64,000 nucleotides of DNA from Scalesia atractyloides. Lineage: Eukaryota > Streptophyta > Magnoliopsida > Asterales > Asteraceae. The stretch spans positions 45,582,869-45,646,868 of the forward strand of contig CAMTDV010000018.1 in NCBI GenBank assembly GCA_947069175.1. Reading direction: 5' to 3'. Both the position numbers and the translations under genes were made by a program. The first letter of the stretch is position 1. Each line of letters starts with the position of its first letter. The notes beneath the pieces are model-generated. The model searched no databases and was not told the origin of the DNA. It saw only the letters and a program-made list of their open reading frames with translations. This document shows, piece after piece, positions 9,874-22,462 of the stretch.

Positions 9874-10640
9874 GACTCTCCCGCGGCGCGCGGGAGAGGT
9901 TAATATCGGGAAAGTATAAAAAACTGGATTTTATTAGGTTTTGAGGGCATTCTGTGACCAAGCAGCCGTTTTTCCGAATTCAGCAGTCATTAGAGGCGAT
10001 TTAGAAGAGGTTTTCACCCCAATCAAGCGAGTTTTTGATGTTAGATCGATTCCGAACAATTGCTGAAGCTGTAATGACGACCATGAGCGGCTAAGCTCTT
10101 CGTGACTTCTGCCCGGATGAACTGTTACTGTGTTTTTCATTGAACCTTGTTTACGTATCATTGTAACTGGTACAGCTTGACCACTTGTGTTCGATTCTTG
10201 GTAACCGTTTCTTGTGTTTGAATTATTTGTCGTTTATTAAGCGTATTGGCGATTTCCTTGCATCGTTAGCGGGTTGGTAAACTGGCGGGTAATTGACGTA
10301 AACAAATGGGTTATTAGGTGGCATAGTGAATCTTAAAAAAACTATCCTTAATAATTAACCAAATTCATTAATTCCGAGGCCATGTCTATGTGGTGTTCTG
10401 AACTGGTAAACATGTTTTGATGATAAACGGGTAATTGGGATTCCGGGTGGAAGTTATCTTTCTCATATTGATTACAACTCTTTAATTTATTTTTCGTGTT
10501 TTTTTAAACAATCAATCAAATTCTCCCAAGTTAGTTAATTTAGTTCTTAGTAAAAAATCTTTACACTGACCACAAATTCCCCGTGGATTCGATACCCTAC
10601 TTACGCTATCTACGTAGTTTAAATAGGTTTTTGATTAGCC
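9874..10640. other. Unassigned sequence between A1 and copia remnant
   Basis: No coding region is supported. The stretch AAATTCCCCGTGGATTCGATACCC near 10573 resembles sequence near the 3' end of Athila-type LTRs or leaders in other plants, so this may be a gypsy LTR fragment. Low certainty. Confidence 0.35.
9876..9898. repeat. GC-rich perfect hairpin next to A1 boundary
   Basis: CTCTCCCGCG and CGCGGGAGAG form a 10-bp stem around a GCG loop, 2 bp after the A1 LTR end. Confidence 0.8.
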
Positions 10641-12262
10641 CACGCCATCTACATCACTACTATTCATGTTTCATTCCTCAAATAGAGCCAAAAACTGTTA
10701 ATGAAGCTCTGGGTGGCGAGAATTGGGTGATAGCAATGCAAGAGGAACTGTTACAGTTCAAGAAATTGGGTGTTTGGAGGCTTGTAGACTTACAACCGAA
10801 GCAGAAAGCTATAGATAGGAAGTGGGTCTTCAAGTGTAAAAGGGATGATCGGGGAGTAATTGTCAGAAACAAAGCTTGGTTGGTTGTCAAAGGTTTCCAC
10901 CAGCAAGTGGGTATTGACTACACAAAAGTATACGCACCGGTTGCACGATTAGAGTCAATCCGTATTTTCCTTGCATTCGCAGCTTGGAAAGGTTTTAAGG
11001 TGTACCAGTTGGATGTAAAATCTGCATTTCTCTATGGTAAACTACGTGAACAAGTATACGTCGGCCAACCACCGTGGTTCGTCGATCCGCTGAAGAAGAA
11101 CAAAGCTTATCTCCTAGACAAAGCCTTATACGGATTACATCAAGCCCTGGGAGCTTGGTACGAGACGTTATCGCAACATCTTGTTGGAAACAGCTTTACA
11201 AGAGGCACAATGGATAGTACATTGTTTACCAGAGAAGTCGAAAGTCATCTAATCATTGTACAAATCTATGTGGATGATATCATCTTTGGTTCAACAGATG
11301 ATAGTCTTTGCAAAGAGTTCGAAAAGATCATGAAGAAGAAATTCGAAATGTCCTCCATGGGTGAAATGAAATTCTTCCTCGGATTACAGGTCAATCAGTT
11401 ACCAGACGACATATTCATTCATCAGACAAAGTATGTTCACGACATTCTCAAGAAGTTTGAAATGGATAGCTCGAAGCCGCTTTCGACTTCGCTGGCGCTG
11501 AATCATGGGATTTGCATTGACGAGACGGGAACAAAAGTTGATGATTGACACACTCTATCGATCAATGATAGGATCTTTGATGTATCTGACGGCATCGCGC
11601 CCAGATATCATGTATCCTACCTGCCTTTGTGCGAGATACCAGTCCAGTCCTCGAATGTCACACATGCAGATAGTCAAGCGAATTTTTCGATACTTGAAGG
11701 GATGTCCAAGCACCGGCTTGTGGTATCCAAAGAACGATAATTTTGATATTACGGGATACGCTGACTCAGACTTCGGGGTGGAAAAGTTGAACTTTAAATC
11801 TACGACTGCGGTTGCCAGTTCTTCGGAACTCGTTTGGTAACATGGCAATGCAAGAAACAGACCACGGTCTCTCTCTCTACCTGTGAGGCAGAATACATTT
11901 CTGCTTCCAGCTGTTGTTCTCAAATCCTCTGGATTCAACAACAGATGAGGGATTATGGTATGCAGTTTCTTGATACGCCTTTATTTGTAGATAATAAGGC
12001 AGCGATCGATATCACGAAAAATCCTGTTCATCACTTACGCACTAAACACATTGAAATTTATTATCACTTCATTCGTGACTGCTATGAAAAGAAGTTGGTG
12101 CGAATAGAAAAAATCCACACCGATGAACAAAAGGCTGATTTTTATACCAAAGCATTTCCTTTAACAAGATTTAAATATCTCATAAGGCTTAACGGTATTA
12201 AAAATTTGCTGACAGGTGCGGAAGCTGAGGTTGAATACGGATCGGACGACGAGTTCACGTGA
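10641..12262 (+). pseudogene. Ty1/copia RT and RNase H (Sirevirus-like), 5' truncated
   Basis: The coding signal starts at IEPKTVNEAL (about 10680) in the RT N-terminus; gag, protease and integrase are absent. RT motifs: WVFKCKRDD, YAPVARLES, QLDVKSAFL, ALYGLHQA and the catalytic YVDDIIFGS near 11270. After a frame change near 11540: YRSMIGSLMYLTASRPDI and GYADSDF. After another near 11800-11834: WQCKKQTTVSLSTCEAEY and the RNase H end VDNKAA...TKHIEI. Stop at 12260-12262. The copia order and wording of these motifs fit the Sirevirus (SIRE1/Maximus) lineage. The extra ORF at 13653 follows 1.4 kb downstream. Confidence 0.85.
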
Positions 12263-13652
12263 TCCACATTGGTTTGTCTATCTTTTAGCTTAGTATTTCT
12301 TAAAAAACTAAAATTCAAAATTATGTTTTTTATATTAGGGGGAGAAAATTTTGAGAAAATACAAAAACATATGAAAAATCAAAAAGGTACAAAAACATTG
12401 AAAAAGACTAAAAGAATTCGGTGTTACAAAAGGAAATGATAGTACATCAGTGGACTATCACAGTATGCTAAAGAAATGTAAAGTTTAAAAGTGATAAACA
12501 AGTCTTACTGTGGATGTGTCCATGCTTTACACGTTCAGTAAATTGTTTCCGTGATATAAGATAAATTTTACAACTGTTTAAACTTGTGGATTAACAGATT
12601 TTGGATATATGGACTCAGTACTCCGAAATTTCGATTGAAGGGTTGCCTGATTCTGAGTTACGAGGTCTTTACAGATAGTCGATATTTGAGGTATTATACA
12701 AGTTCTTCTGATTTTGCGGAAGCAATAGCCTAGAACTTCTATAATACTTTCGCTATAAACCCCTAAACTGCATGCAAACCTGAAAAGAATCGAAAGATCT
12801 AATCATTTGCAGTGTTGAAAAGATTCCCTAAATGGAACACACCTTAAGTCGAGCCTTCATCTCTTTGTCGATACGGTGGTATTAACCTGAGCTCTTAAGG
12901 TATCTCATTAACCCGGATACAAATATCAATTATGCTATATTCACCTATAAGATGAAATCTAGGGAATCTGGATTCGGGAGTACATTCAAGAAGTGGGAAA
13001 CATGGTTAAGTCAAGTTTCAAAATTCATACCTAACATATCTCGGAACAATTGAGAAACGTGAAGAAGTTTAAGTGGATAAACATATCGACATTCTAGGTA
13101 AACGAGTTTAAAACTTAAAGTCATCTAAAGGTTAACGGTACTGGTGATATGTCTCAATCAACTGATATGATCCTTAGGCACGAATTCACAAAAATATGTC
13201 TGTAAATATGTTTGTACATAGTTTACATTGTTCTGTACATAGTTTATCTGCTTTACAGATTAAAGCCAAAAAAAATTTCAGTGTGTTTTATCATAAACTT
13301 ACAAAAATTCAAAAAGATTTTATTTCTACATTGTTTTCAGCAAACCAATGTTGGAGAACTGATCTTCAAAGTCTGGTAAGGTGCTTAAACTGGTGGGAAT
13401 CTATTTGACAACGGCCTGGGAGCTAATCTATAAAAACTGATAAGCCAAAACGATGAAAAGTTCATTAATTTGAAACTTTGATTTTTGAAAAATTCAACAG
13501 TTTGTTCATAACGGGTCAAACCGGGGTCATTAACTTGGACTCGGCAGGCAAATCGGTTAACCAAGGTCATTAGCTTGGACTTGGTCAACTGAGTTGATTT
13601 TCAGAAATGGTAAAATGTGAAAAGTTCAGGGTCTAAAATTGCAAAATTTTGA
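12263..13652. other. Gene-free stretch between copia pol and extra ORF
   Basis: No coding region is supported. AT-rich, with GGGGGAGAAAA near 12340 (polypurine-like) and a short inverted repeat, TGATAGT/ACTATCA, near 12436-12460. In Sireviruses a non-coding spacer commonly separates pol from the env-like ORF. Confidence 0.45.
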
Positions 13653-15053
13653 ATGTTTGAAACTTGGTTTAGGCATTGGATTGATAAGAAGACTATTACT
13701 TCATCAGTACTAGCCGGAGATGAGAACAAAGAGATCACAGTCACTGAGGAGGATATTCGCAGGATCTTACAGTTTAACAACGACAAAGGTGATCCTATTT
13801 TTCTAGACGAGAAGATGGTATGTGGTTGTTTTTATCGAATGGGCTATAAAGGAAGCGTAAACAAGCCTGCGTTGAAGAAAGGGGAAGTTCCAAACCCCTA
13901 CAAGCTTCTCATGCACGCAATCATACATACATTCAGCCATCATAAAGCAGGTCTCGATGACGTCCAAGATTATATGGCTTGCATGGCTACAGCGTTTATT
14001 CTGAAAAAGTTGTTCAACTATTCAAAGCTTGTATTTACTCACATGTCGAAGTATATGGAAGATACTAGATTGTGTTTGTATCCGAGATTTGTGCAAATGC
14101 TCATCGCGAGAAGTTTACAGACATTGCACGTGATCCAAATGATATTCTATATTTCAGTCATCTCGATGAAACTACTGTGAAGAAGTTGCTCAAGTTTCAG
14201 AAGCAGGATTCAGCACCAGTGGCAAAACCACTATTTGGGGCGTTGAAAAATGAAAATTATATTGCGCCTGCTGGAAACAAGTGGATAAATGATGGTAGTG
14301 GTGATGAATAAGAATTAAATGCTGAAAAAGAATGGTTTGCGACATTCAAAACGAAAGCTCGCAGTGAATGGTTCTTAAAAGCTGAGGTCAAGAAGAAAAA
14401 GAAGCGTGCGTCTAAGAAAGTTGATACCATGCTTATTGATGAAGATGTGCCAGAAAATGTTCAAGGTGAAGTTGGTTCTAGTGTTGCTGCTAACATAGAA
14501 AGCCAAGAGACTGAGACAGGTACTCAACAAGATGATTTTATATCGGCTACTTCTGACAAAGATGAAGAATCAGATGATTCAATTGAGAAAAGGCAAAAGA
14601 TTGTTTATGCCGAAGCTGAAAAGGATAGATGAACTAAAGGCGATGCCGATTACGAGTCTGAATTAGAAAAAGAGTCTGACGGAGATAAACCAAAGAAAAG
14701 AATAAACCGTGTGAAGTCTGCAGTAACTTCAACGACAAAGACTACAGGGTCTCCACAGGCAAAAGAAAAGAAAACAAAGAAAGCTCAGAAACCAGCAAGC
14801 AGGAGATATGCTGGAAAGCCTAAGGGCATAGAAGTCACACAAGAACCTTCTGGTGCACAGGATAAAGGAGTCACACAAGAACCTCCTACACAAGAACCTT
14901 CTGTTTCTTCCACAGCTGAAGCAGAACGTCCAGGAGTTACAAAAGAACCTCCTGATACTGTATTACTTGAAGTTCTGATTATACAACCTCCTGATCCTAA
15001 AGTTGTTCACCTTGAAAGCTCAACTCCAAAGGCTTCTACACCAAAGGCTGATA
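13653..15053 (+). pseudogene. Extra ORF downstream of copia pol, first part (env-like position)
   Basis: Starts at MFETWFRHW (13653; a stop codon sits directly before it). The first 140 or so residues look globular (FYRMGYKGS, PYKLLMHAIIHTFS, LYPRFVQMLI). A frame change near 14080 and stops at 14309 and 14630 follow. The rest is charged and Pro/Ser/Lys/Glu-rich with TQEPS-type repeats. The frame is cut at 15053 by element A2 and resumes in phase at 26287. The position after pol matches the env-like ORF of Sireviruses, but no signal peptide or membrane segment is visible, so an envelope role is not supported by sequence. Function unknown. Confidence 0.55.
15049..15053 (+). repeat. Target duplication TGATA (left) of A2
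   Basis: TGATA at 15049-15053 matches TGATA at 26282-26286 on the other side of A2. Confidence 0.95.
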
Positions 15054-17693
15054 TGTCACACCCTCAATTTCCACTTGCAAAATATTACCGCGAGGCGTGT
15101 GATCAAACCAGAATCTCAGACACTAGCAATGTCGAACGACTCTATATGATTTATTTAAACGTTTTCCAAAAACATTTATTGTAAACATGCATAGTCATTT
15201 TCATAATTCCAAGGTTTCAAAGTTTAGCGCAAGCATTAGAATAAAGTAACGGGCGCCAACATAAACGCCAAAACCAAAATCCCAAAAATAATCGTTAATA
15301 AAGACTCGATAAAAATGCCTTGATCAAATGCAAGTGAGTACACCTAGCGCTCCTAGCGTCCTGAGAAACATGCAAAGAAACAAGTGTCAACATTAAAGAA
15401 GAGTGAGTTCACAGGTTTTATAAGTTCACATGTTCAGTTTAAAAGATTGGTTTTCCCGTTATCTCTAACCCGGGACAACGACATAGATCCATTATTCCTA
15501 ACCTGGAATAAAGTAGTTGGTTCGTAAATAAGTTCAATGTTAACATGTAGGTAGCGAGCCTAAAGTTAGGTCACGTAAGAGTTCGCGATCGAAGCTGACT
15601 GTTGTTGCCTCTGTGTTGCCAGGTCTATCACTTACCATGGCGAAAGTTAGGCCAAATTAATCACCCGTTGACCATTTCCGGTCGGCTAGCGCGACTAGCT
15701 TGGGTGGGGCTTGTCGGGCCCAGTAGTACTACTATAATTTCCCCGCTACCTAACCCAATACTAACGATCTGAGAGTTGGTTGAGGACTTCCGTGATAAAG
15801 CTACTTAGTGACCATAACATACATTAACATTAACTTAGTTACCGAATATTTAACGGTGTCAATTTCGCATAACGTAAAAGATTGAGTTGTAGAGCGTATA
15901 CATGTTTCTCCCACTGTTGTTCAAAACCGGATAAAATAGGGGCCGTGAACTCACCTTAAATTGCTCGATTAGATAAACGCAAAAGAGATAAATGATGGAA
16001 CCGTTAATCGCGTCCTAACATGTCAACCGATTCAAAGTTAGTGTGTGAACATACTAACACAAAACCCTACGCATAACTAACACACAGTACGCCACACGTA
16101 ATAACCAATTCGAAACTATAATCATGCATGCAAAGTATCACCATACAAAATAACGACCAAATCAACTTGTCATAAACACAGGATAACTCATACAACATTT
16201 AGATACACACAAACGCAAGTTATCATGTTTTCAGCTTGTACACTCATAACTAGGCCGTTTTCGAGAATTTTTATAAAATAGTTCCAACGTTCCAAAAATT
16301 CCACTTTTTTCCAGGAGGTGTCAATTAGACTGTATAATTTTGTGTAAAATTTTCAAATCCTAAATATTTACCAATTATTTATAAACATTTATATACTAGG
16401 CTGTAGTCAGATTCATCGCTTTCTGACTGCAGTCCACGAGAAAAATCATTTAAAAATCATCGTTCATCCGATTAACAAAATTCCAGTGGGAGATTTTTGA
16501 AAACTTCCGTCTTCAGTTACTGTACAGATTTCGTGACCTAACCCCATACAGACTATGAGATCCGAATCGATAAACAACCTGCAAATTCTGCAGAATTTAC
16601 GCAGCTTCAGCTGCTGCACTAAATGACCATTTAAAAATAGCAAACGACCTTAGAAAAATATGAATCCAGTGCCATTTGAAGCGTTTTTCAAAAATACACG
16701 TTTTAGGCTTCAGAAACTCCACTTTTCAATAAATAATGATCAGGTTACAGCCAACTGAAGTTGGCTGTAAATGTCAATCAGCTTACTGTTTCGACTTTAT
16801 CGCATTAGAACATGTGTAAACGGCCATAACGCTAAGTTGTATCGCTTAACAGCAGGTTAACTTGTCGAATATCATCTAATATATCAATATTCATGCAAAC
16901 CCTAAGTATATATCATGATCTTTATAGATAAAACACAGCCTACGATTTTAATACTCAAACATATCATCACAACCGCAAAGGTTCGCATATTCATCCGAAC
17001 TAATCATACACCACAACACTTTTTCAGAATGATATCATACAAGCACATAATCATGATCAAGACTACACAAAACCTAGTGTGAATCGTAATACAATTAAAC
17101 CATAACCTTGAAACGATGACAATTAGCAAACCGGGACAAGCTTGGAATCGATCCGAGGGATGTGGGATGCTTGCGCGACCGAGAGGGAGGGGGGGCTGCT
17201 GCCGTCGCACACCTGTAGGGGAGTAGGTTTTAGGGTTTACTATTTTTTTTGAATACCCCATGCATACATACGTATATATAAGAGGCAAGGGGGCAGTTTG
17301 GGCTTGTCCTTGGGCCGTAAGGAGGGGGTGGCGGGTTGGGGTTGGGTTCGCAAGGGGGTGTGGGTGGCGGGTTGGGTTTGCTTGGTCACGAAGTCGAAAA
17401 GTTTCACAGGATTGGTTCGGTTCGGCTATAAATAGAATTTACTAACCGATCATTATAATCTGATAAATAACTACACATAATACGACTCGACAATTATTCA
17501 TAAACGTTTAATAACATGTAGCACGAAATTCAGATTCAACCCGTTAGAATTTCCAAACATTGTGTATTCCCTAAATACTAAAGTTAGCGTAGTTATTGTG
17601 ATCGCGTAATTTAATTCTCCGAATTAAATCAGCGTAGGAATGAATAACAATAAAGTATCGCGTTTAAGATACCTGAAAAGTCGGGATGTCACA
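15054..17693 (-). mobile_element. 3' LTR of A2 (family A)
   Basis: Plus-strand ends TGTCACACCC...GGATGTCACA, inverted relative to A1's LTR. Contains both conserved hairpins (16400-16435 region and 16745-16770) and TATATATA near 17272. Small ORFs inside are not supported. Confidence 0.95.
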
Positions 17694-17712
17694 TTATCCC
17701 CATGTTGAAAGA
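17694..17712 (-). other. Polypurine tract of A2
   Basis: On the minus strand TTCAACATGGGGATAA directly precedes TGTGACATCCC, the LTR start. Confidence 0.7.
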
Positions 17713-17807
17713 ATTTTCGTCCTGAAAATTGAGTAAACGCGGTTTAGAATGCAACGCACAAAAATTCAGTTTGTTAGAATGGTACAAGGAAACCCCAGGT
17801 TGTCATA

Positions 17808-19338
17808 TCATCCCCATGTTGAAAGAATTTCATCCCAAAGTTCAGTTGGCGGTGACATCAGATTGCTTCTTAGCTGCAAAAGGTGTGGATATTTGCTTTT
17901 CATTTCGTCCTCTCTTTCCTCCGTGAACTCTGGTCCACGCTTAGAGTTCCAACGAACCTTGACGATCGGTATCTTTTTGTGCCTCCGAGTCTTCGTCTCA
18001 CAGTCCATGATCTCGATAGGTTGCTCCACAAAATGCAGTTGTTCATCCACTTGTATCTCATCCAATGGAATGACCAGGTTTCATCTGATAGACACTTCTT
18101 CAGATTGGACACGTGAAAAACGTTGTGAACTCCACGTAGTTCGGTAGGAAGGTCTAACTGATAAGCTACGGGCCCGATACGTTTCGAAATCACAAATGGG
18201 CCTCGTGGATTTAGTTTGCCTCGTTATCCAAAATGAATTACACCCTTCCAAGGTGACACCTTCAGTAGGACACGGTCACCTACTTGAAATTCGAGCGGTT
18301 TGCGTCGTTGATCAACGTAACTTTTCGGTCGATCCTGTGCCGCTGCCATGCGGTTTCTGATTTGCACAATCTTTTTAGTAGCCTCAAGTATCAACTCAGG
18401 ACCTGTGAGTTGACTGTCACCGACTTCTGCCCAACAGACCGGTAATCTGCATTTGCGACCGTACAATGCTTCAAACGGTGTTGCCTGAATACTCGTATGG
18501 TAACTGTTGTTATACGAGAATTCCACTAAAGGCAGATAGATTTCCCAACTGTTCCCGAAGTCTACCACGTATGCCCTAAGCATGTCCTCCAAGGTCTAAT
18601 GGTCCTTTCACTCTGACCAACCGTCTGAGGGTGGTAAGATGTGCTCATATCTAAGCGTGTACCCAACGCTTTCTGAAGTGACCGCCAAAAGTTGGACGTG
18701 AAACGAGCATCTCTGTCTGAAATGATGGACGTTGGCACCCCGTGCCGAGAAACTACTTCCTTAATGTAGATGCGAGTCAACTTATCCATCTTATCTGTTT
18801 CTTTGGTCGCTAGGAAGTGTGCAGACTTAGTTAGACGATCCACGATCACCCAGATGGTATCGCAACCACCCGAAGTTCACGGGAGTTTAGTGATAAATTC
18901 CATCGAGATCTGATCCCATTTCCACACTGGGATCTCAGGTTGTTGAAGTAGCCCTGATGGCTTCTTGTATTCCACCTTGACTTTCGCACAAGTCAAACAC
19001 TTGCTCACGTAGGTGGCTATATCCGCTTTCATGTTGGGCCACCAGTACGCGGCTTTAAGGTCTTGATACATCTTATCCGAACCAGGATGGACAGAGTATC
19101 GGTATTTGTGAGCTTCGTCCATAACTAGCTTCCTGAGGTTTCCGTAGAGAGGTACCCATATACGATTCATGAAATACCGGGTACCATTGGGTTTCACTTC
19201 CCAATCGCATTCCATCTTTCCCACAGATTCGGCCTTGATGTTCTCTTCCTTAACTGCTTCTAGCTGCGCGTCACGTATCTGTTCGGGTAACCCAGAATGA
19301 ATTGTGAACTGTAATGCTCGTACCCGACGAGGTTTCAA
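17808..19338 (-). pseudogene. Integrase with chromodomain of A2
   Basis: On the minus strand from 19338: the HPGSDKMYQD and CLTCAKVK zinc region, then DDE core motifs VDRLTKSAHF, SDRDARF and GQSERTI, then KPLEFQVGDRVLLKVSPW, RIGPVAYQLDLP and a chromodomain (EIMDCETKTRR, VKVRWNSKRGPEFTEE) ending near 17808. Breaks: an in-frame TGA at about 18877 (from CGA), a 1-bp loss near 18598, a stop near 18225 and a frame change near 18075. Confidence 0.9.
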
Positions 19339-20800
19339 GTGCTCAAGTGCTCCTTCCGAATGAGGGCATCAGCTACCACGTTAGCTTTACCCGGGTGATA
19401 TTGAATGTCACATTCATAATCGTTCAGGAGTTCGACTCAGCGACGCTGTCGCATGTTCAACTCCTTCTGGTCAAAAATATGCTGGAGGCTCTTGTGATCC
19501 GTGTAGATTGTGCACTTTGTTCCATATAGGTAGTGTCTCCAAATCTTAAGTGCAAACACAACTGCTCCCAATTCCAAGTCATGTGTCGTGTAGTTCTTCT
19601 CGTGGACCTTCAACTGTCAGGATGCATACGCGATGACCTTATCACGTTGCATGAGCACACATCCCAATCCCTGAATGGAAGCGTCACAATATACCACAAA
19701 ATCATCTGTCCCCTCTTGCAAGGACAAAATGGGCGCACTACAAAGCTTCTGCTTCAGTAATTGAAATGCTGCTTCCTGTTTGTCACCCCAAGCATACTTG
19801 GTGCCCTTCTGAGTGAGAGTGGTAAGCGGTTGTGCGATCTTGGAAAATCCCTCGATGAAACGTCTGTAGTAACCAGCCAAACCCAAAAATTGGCGGATCT
19901 CTGTCGGTGTCCTGGGTGCTTCCCAGTTCTTGATAGCATCGATCTTGGCGGGATCAACGTGTATACCCTTTTCATTCACGATATGCCCGAGGAACTGAAC
20001 TTCCCGAATCCAGAAATCACACTTCAAAAATTTGGCATATAGTTTCTCCTGTTGAAGTAGTTCCAGCAATAACCGCAGATGCTCAACATGTTCTTCCTCA
20101 CCCTTAGAGTAGATGAGTATATCATCGATGAACACGATGACAAACTTGTCAAGATACGGCTTAAACACGCGGTTCATGAGGTCCATGAACACCGCGGGTG
20201 CATTGGTGAGACCGAAGGGCATGACCAAGAACTCCTAATGGCCATACCGAGTGCGAAATGCCGTCTTGGAGATATCCTCCTCCCTGACGTGTAGCTGGTG
20301 ATAACCGGACCGTAGATCAATCTTGGAGTAGTAGCTTGACCCTTGAAGCTGGTCGAAAAGATCGTCGATGCGAGGTAATGGGTACCGGTTCTTGACGGTA
20401 ACCTTATTGAGTTCCCTGTAGTCGATGCACATGCGGAAGGTCCCGTCCTTCTTCTTGACAAAAAGGACCGGAGCTCCCCATGGCGAAGTACTGGGTCGGA
20501 TAAATCCTTTTTCCAACAATTCCTGAAGTTGGGTAGACAGCTCTTGCAGCTCCGCTGGAGCTAAGCGGTACGGGACCTTGGCAATAGGAGTCGTATGGCT
20601 CGCCAATTCGATTTCAAACTCTACTTGTCGATGTGGTGGAAGACCGGGTAACTCCTCTGGAAACACATCGGGGAAGTCATGGACGATGGGGATATCTTCA
20701 ATCTGCTTCTCGTCCTTAGACTGTTCGGTGACCAATGCGAGCAAAGCAAAAGAGTTCTTATTCCGAAGATACTTCTGAGCTTGCATGTAAGAGATGATGT
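19330..20800 (-). pseudogene. Reverse transcriptase and RNase H of A2
   Basis: RT from about 20720 on the minus strand: FPEELPGLPPHR, WGAPVLFVKKKDG, LRSGYHQLH, MPFGLTNAPAVF and FIDDILIYSK. RNase H: VYCDASIQGLG, DLELGAV, YTDHKSLQH, HPGKANVVADAL. Only three point changes break it: TAG at about 20236 (a Tyr codon in A1), TGA at about 19618 (Arg in A1) and TGA near 19438 (Trp in A1). Compared with A1 the frame is otherwise continuous. Confidence 0.9.
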
Positions 20801-21260
20801 TCGTGACAACGCCTGCCTTCTCGCCTTGCACCATCAAGACTTCGTCGTTAGAGAGCGGAATACGGATAGCTTTCTCGAAATAGAGAACTTCAGCTCGGAC
20901 GTCGGATAGCCAGTCCATTCCGGCTACCACATCAGAACTACCCAGAGTAGTTGTCATCAGATCAATGGTAAAGGTGTGACCCGCGAGTTTAAGTTGACAG
21001 CCGGTCACTAGATGAGTCACATCTACAGATTTACCATCGGCTAGTTCTATGACGTAAGGGGTCTCTAGGTTTAGGTGTGAGATTTAGGTTCTTCCTAAAA
21101 GACTCAGATATAAAACTCTTATCCGCACCCGTATCAAAAAGTACAGTAGCAAAATGATCGTTAAGTGGAAACTTACCGATGACCACATTAGAGTCGTTTC
21201 TGGCCTCCCCACGGCCTAGCGTGAATGCACGTCCTTTGGCACCTCCTGTGCCACCATTTC
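20800..21260 (-). pseudogene. Aspartic protease of A2
   Basis: On the minus strand LFDTGADKSF lies near 21140, then DVTHLVTGCQLK and GMDWLSDVRAE near 20900. A frameshift near 21075 separates the active site from the C-terminal half. It follows the poly-Asn linker of gag. Confidence 0.85.
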
Positions 21261-21330
21261 CATTGTTGCCATTGTTGTTATTGTTGTTGTTGTTGTTGTT
21301 ATTCCCACCATTGTTGTTGTTGCGAAGTTG
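21258..21330 (-). repeat. (GTT)n microsatellite, poly-Asn linker in A2
   Basis: Plus-strand GTT run, the counterpart of the AAC tract in A1. Confidence 0.85.
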
Positions 21331-21359
21331 CGGGCAGTCTCGCTTGAAATGGGTAGTGC

Positions 21360-22462
21360 TACCACACTTCTAGCATCCTAGTTATTACCCTGCTGCTGAC
21401 CCTGGTGTTGGTTCTGATTCTGTCGTGACCTCCCCGCGACAATCCTTTTTCGCGTGTCCTGCTTTGCCACACCGTTGGCAGCGATTTCCGATGCAAGGGT
21501 CGTGATGATGGAGGTTACAATGATTACATTGCGGCTTTCGACTCGCATAGCCGCTCGAGTTCTGGGTGTTGTTGGCAGACTGATTGTTGTGACCCCGATT
21601 GTTGTTGAAGTTGTTGGACCGCTTCTGGTTTCCTTGTTGTGGCTGGGCTGATGAAGACTGCTGAGCAGGTGAGTCTTCAAATTTCCTTTTGTTGTCAGGG
21701 ACAATTTCAGTCGCACCCCTAGGTGGCAACTCCTTTGCTCCACCGCCTTATCGGTGAGTTTATGTGCCAGCCTAATCGCTTGTTGCTCCGCCGTAGGGTT
21801 GCTAGACATTACCATGCCGTGGATCTCAGGCCAGACCCCCAAGATAAAACTCAAGTCGTTTAACGACGGTGTTAGCCAAATCGGGACAAAGGAACACCAG
21901 ATCATGATGTCTTGCCGTGTACGCTTCAATTTCTGACCCGACCATCTTGTGGTTCCATAACGCTTGTTCCAATTGCTGAACTCTGTCCTGCGGACAATAT
22001 TCCTCCTTGATTAGAGCTTTGAACTCGGTCTAGGTCATTGCGTTCGCCGCTGCAAGTCCACGCGTTTGGACTTGTGCGTTCCACCAGGTTAATGCCCCAT
22101 CTTCCAACGTCGAGGCAGCATACTTGACCTTATTAGCTTCGAGCCAATTGCACATTTCAAAAACCGATTCAGACTTTCGACCCAATGGACCAGTCCTATA
22201 GCTCCTTCAACTCCCGTGAACTTGCTCGGTTTCGCATCCAGGAACATCTTGTAGGGGTTAAGACCCCCTCCTGAGGATAGAGGATAGGTAGTCAGTGAGA
22301 AAGTCTACTAGCCAAACTCTTAGATTTTCCCATGAAAATTTAATAATGGTTACCTGCTGGTGGGTTAGGAACACCTGCCAGAGCAGCATTCACGTGTTGT
22401 TGGATTAAAGCGGCCAATTCTTCAGCTGACATGTTGAGATTTCTGCGGCGACCGGTTTCCAT
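21360..22462 (-). pseudogene. gag: gag of A2, with an intron-like interruption
   Basis: ATG at 22462 on the minus strand (METGRRRNLNMSAEELA). The N-terminal part runs to PPAG, then the 83-bp segment 22271-22353 interrupts it, and GGLNPYKMFLDAKP resumes. The capsid core has frame changes. The nucleocapsid shows CNHCNLHHHDPC, CQRCGKAGHAKKDC and CGSTTHFKRDC. A stop near 21385 separates part of the last knuckle. Upstream, about 260 nt separate it from the upstream ORF. Confidence 0.85.
22271..22353 (-). other. Intron-like segment in gag of A2 (83 nt, GT-AG)
   Basis: On the minus strand the segment begins GTAACC after exon end CAG and ends CCTCAG before G, a good match to plant splice sites. CTGAC at 22291-22295 lies about 21 nt from the acceptor, a plausible branch site, followed by a pyrimidine-rich stretch. 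It introduces an in-frame stop right after the donor. A1 has the flanking exon sequence joined exactly, with no trace of the segment. Confidence 0.8.
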
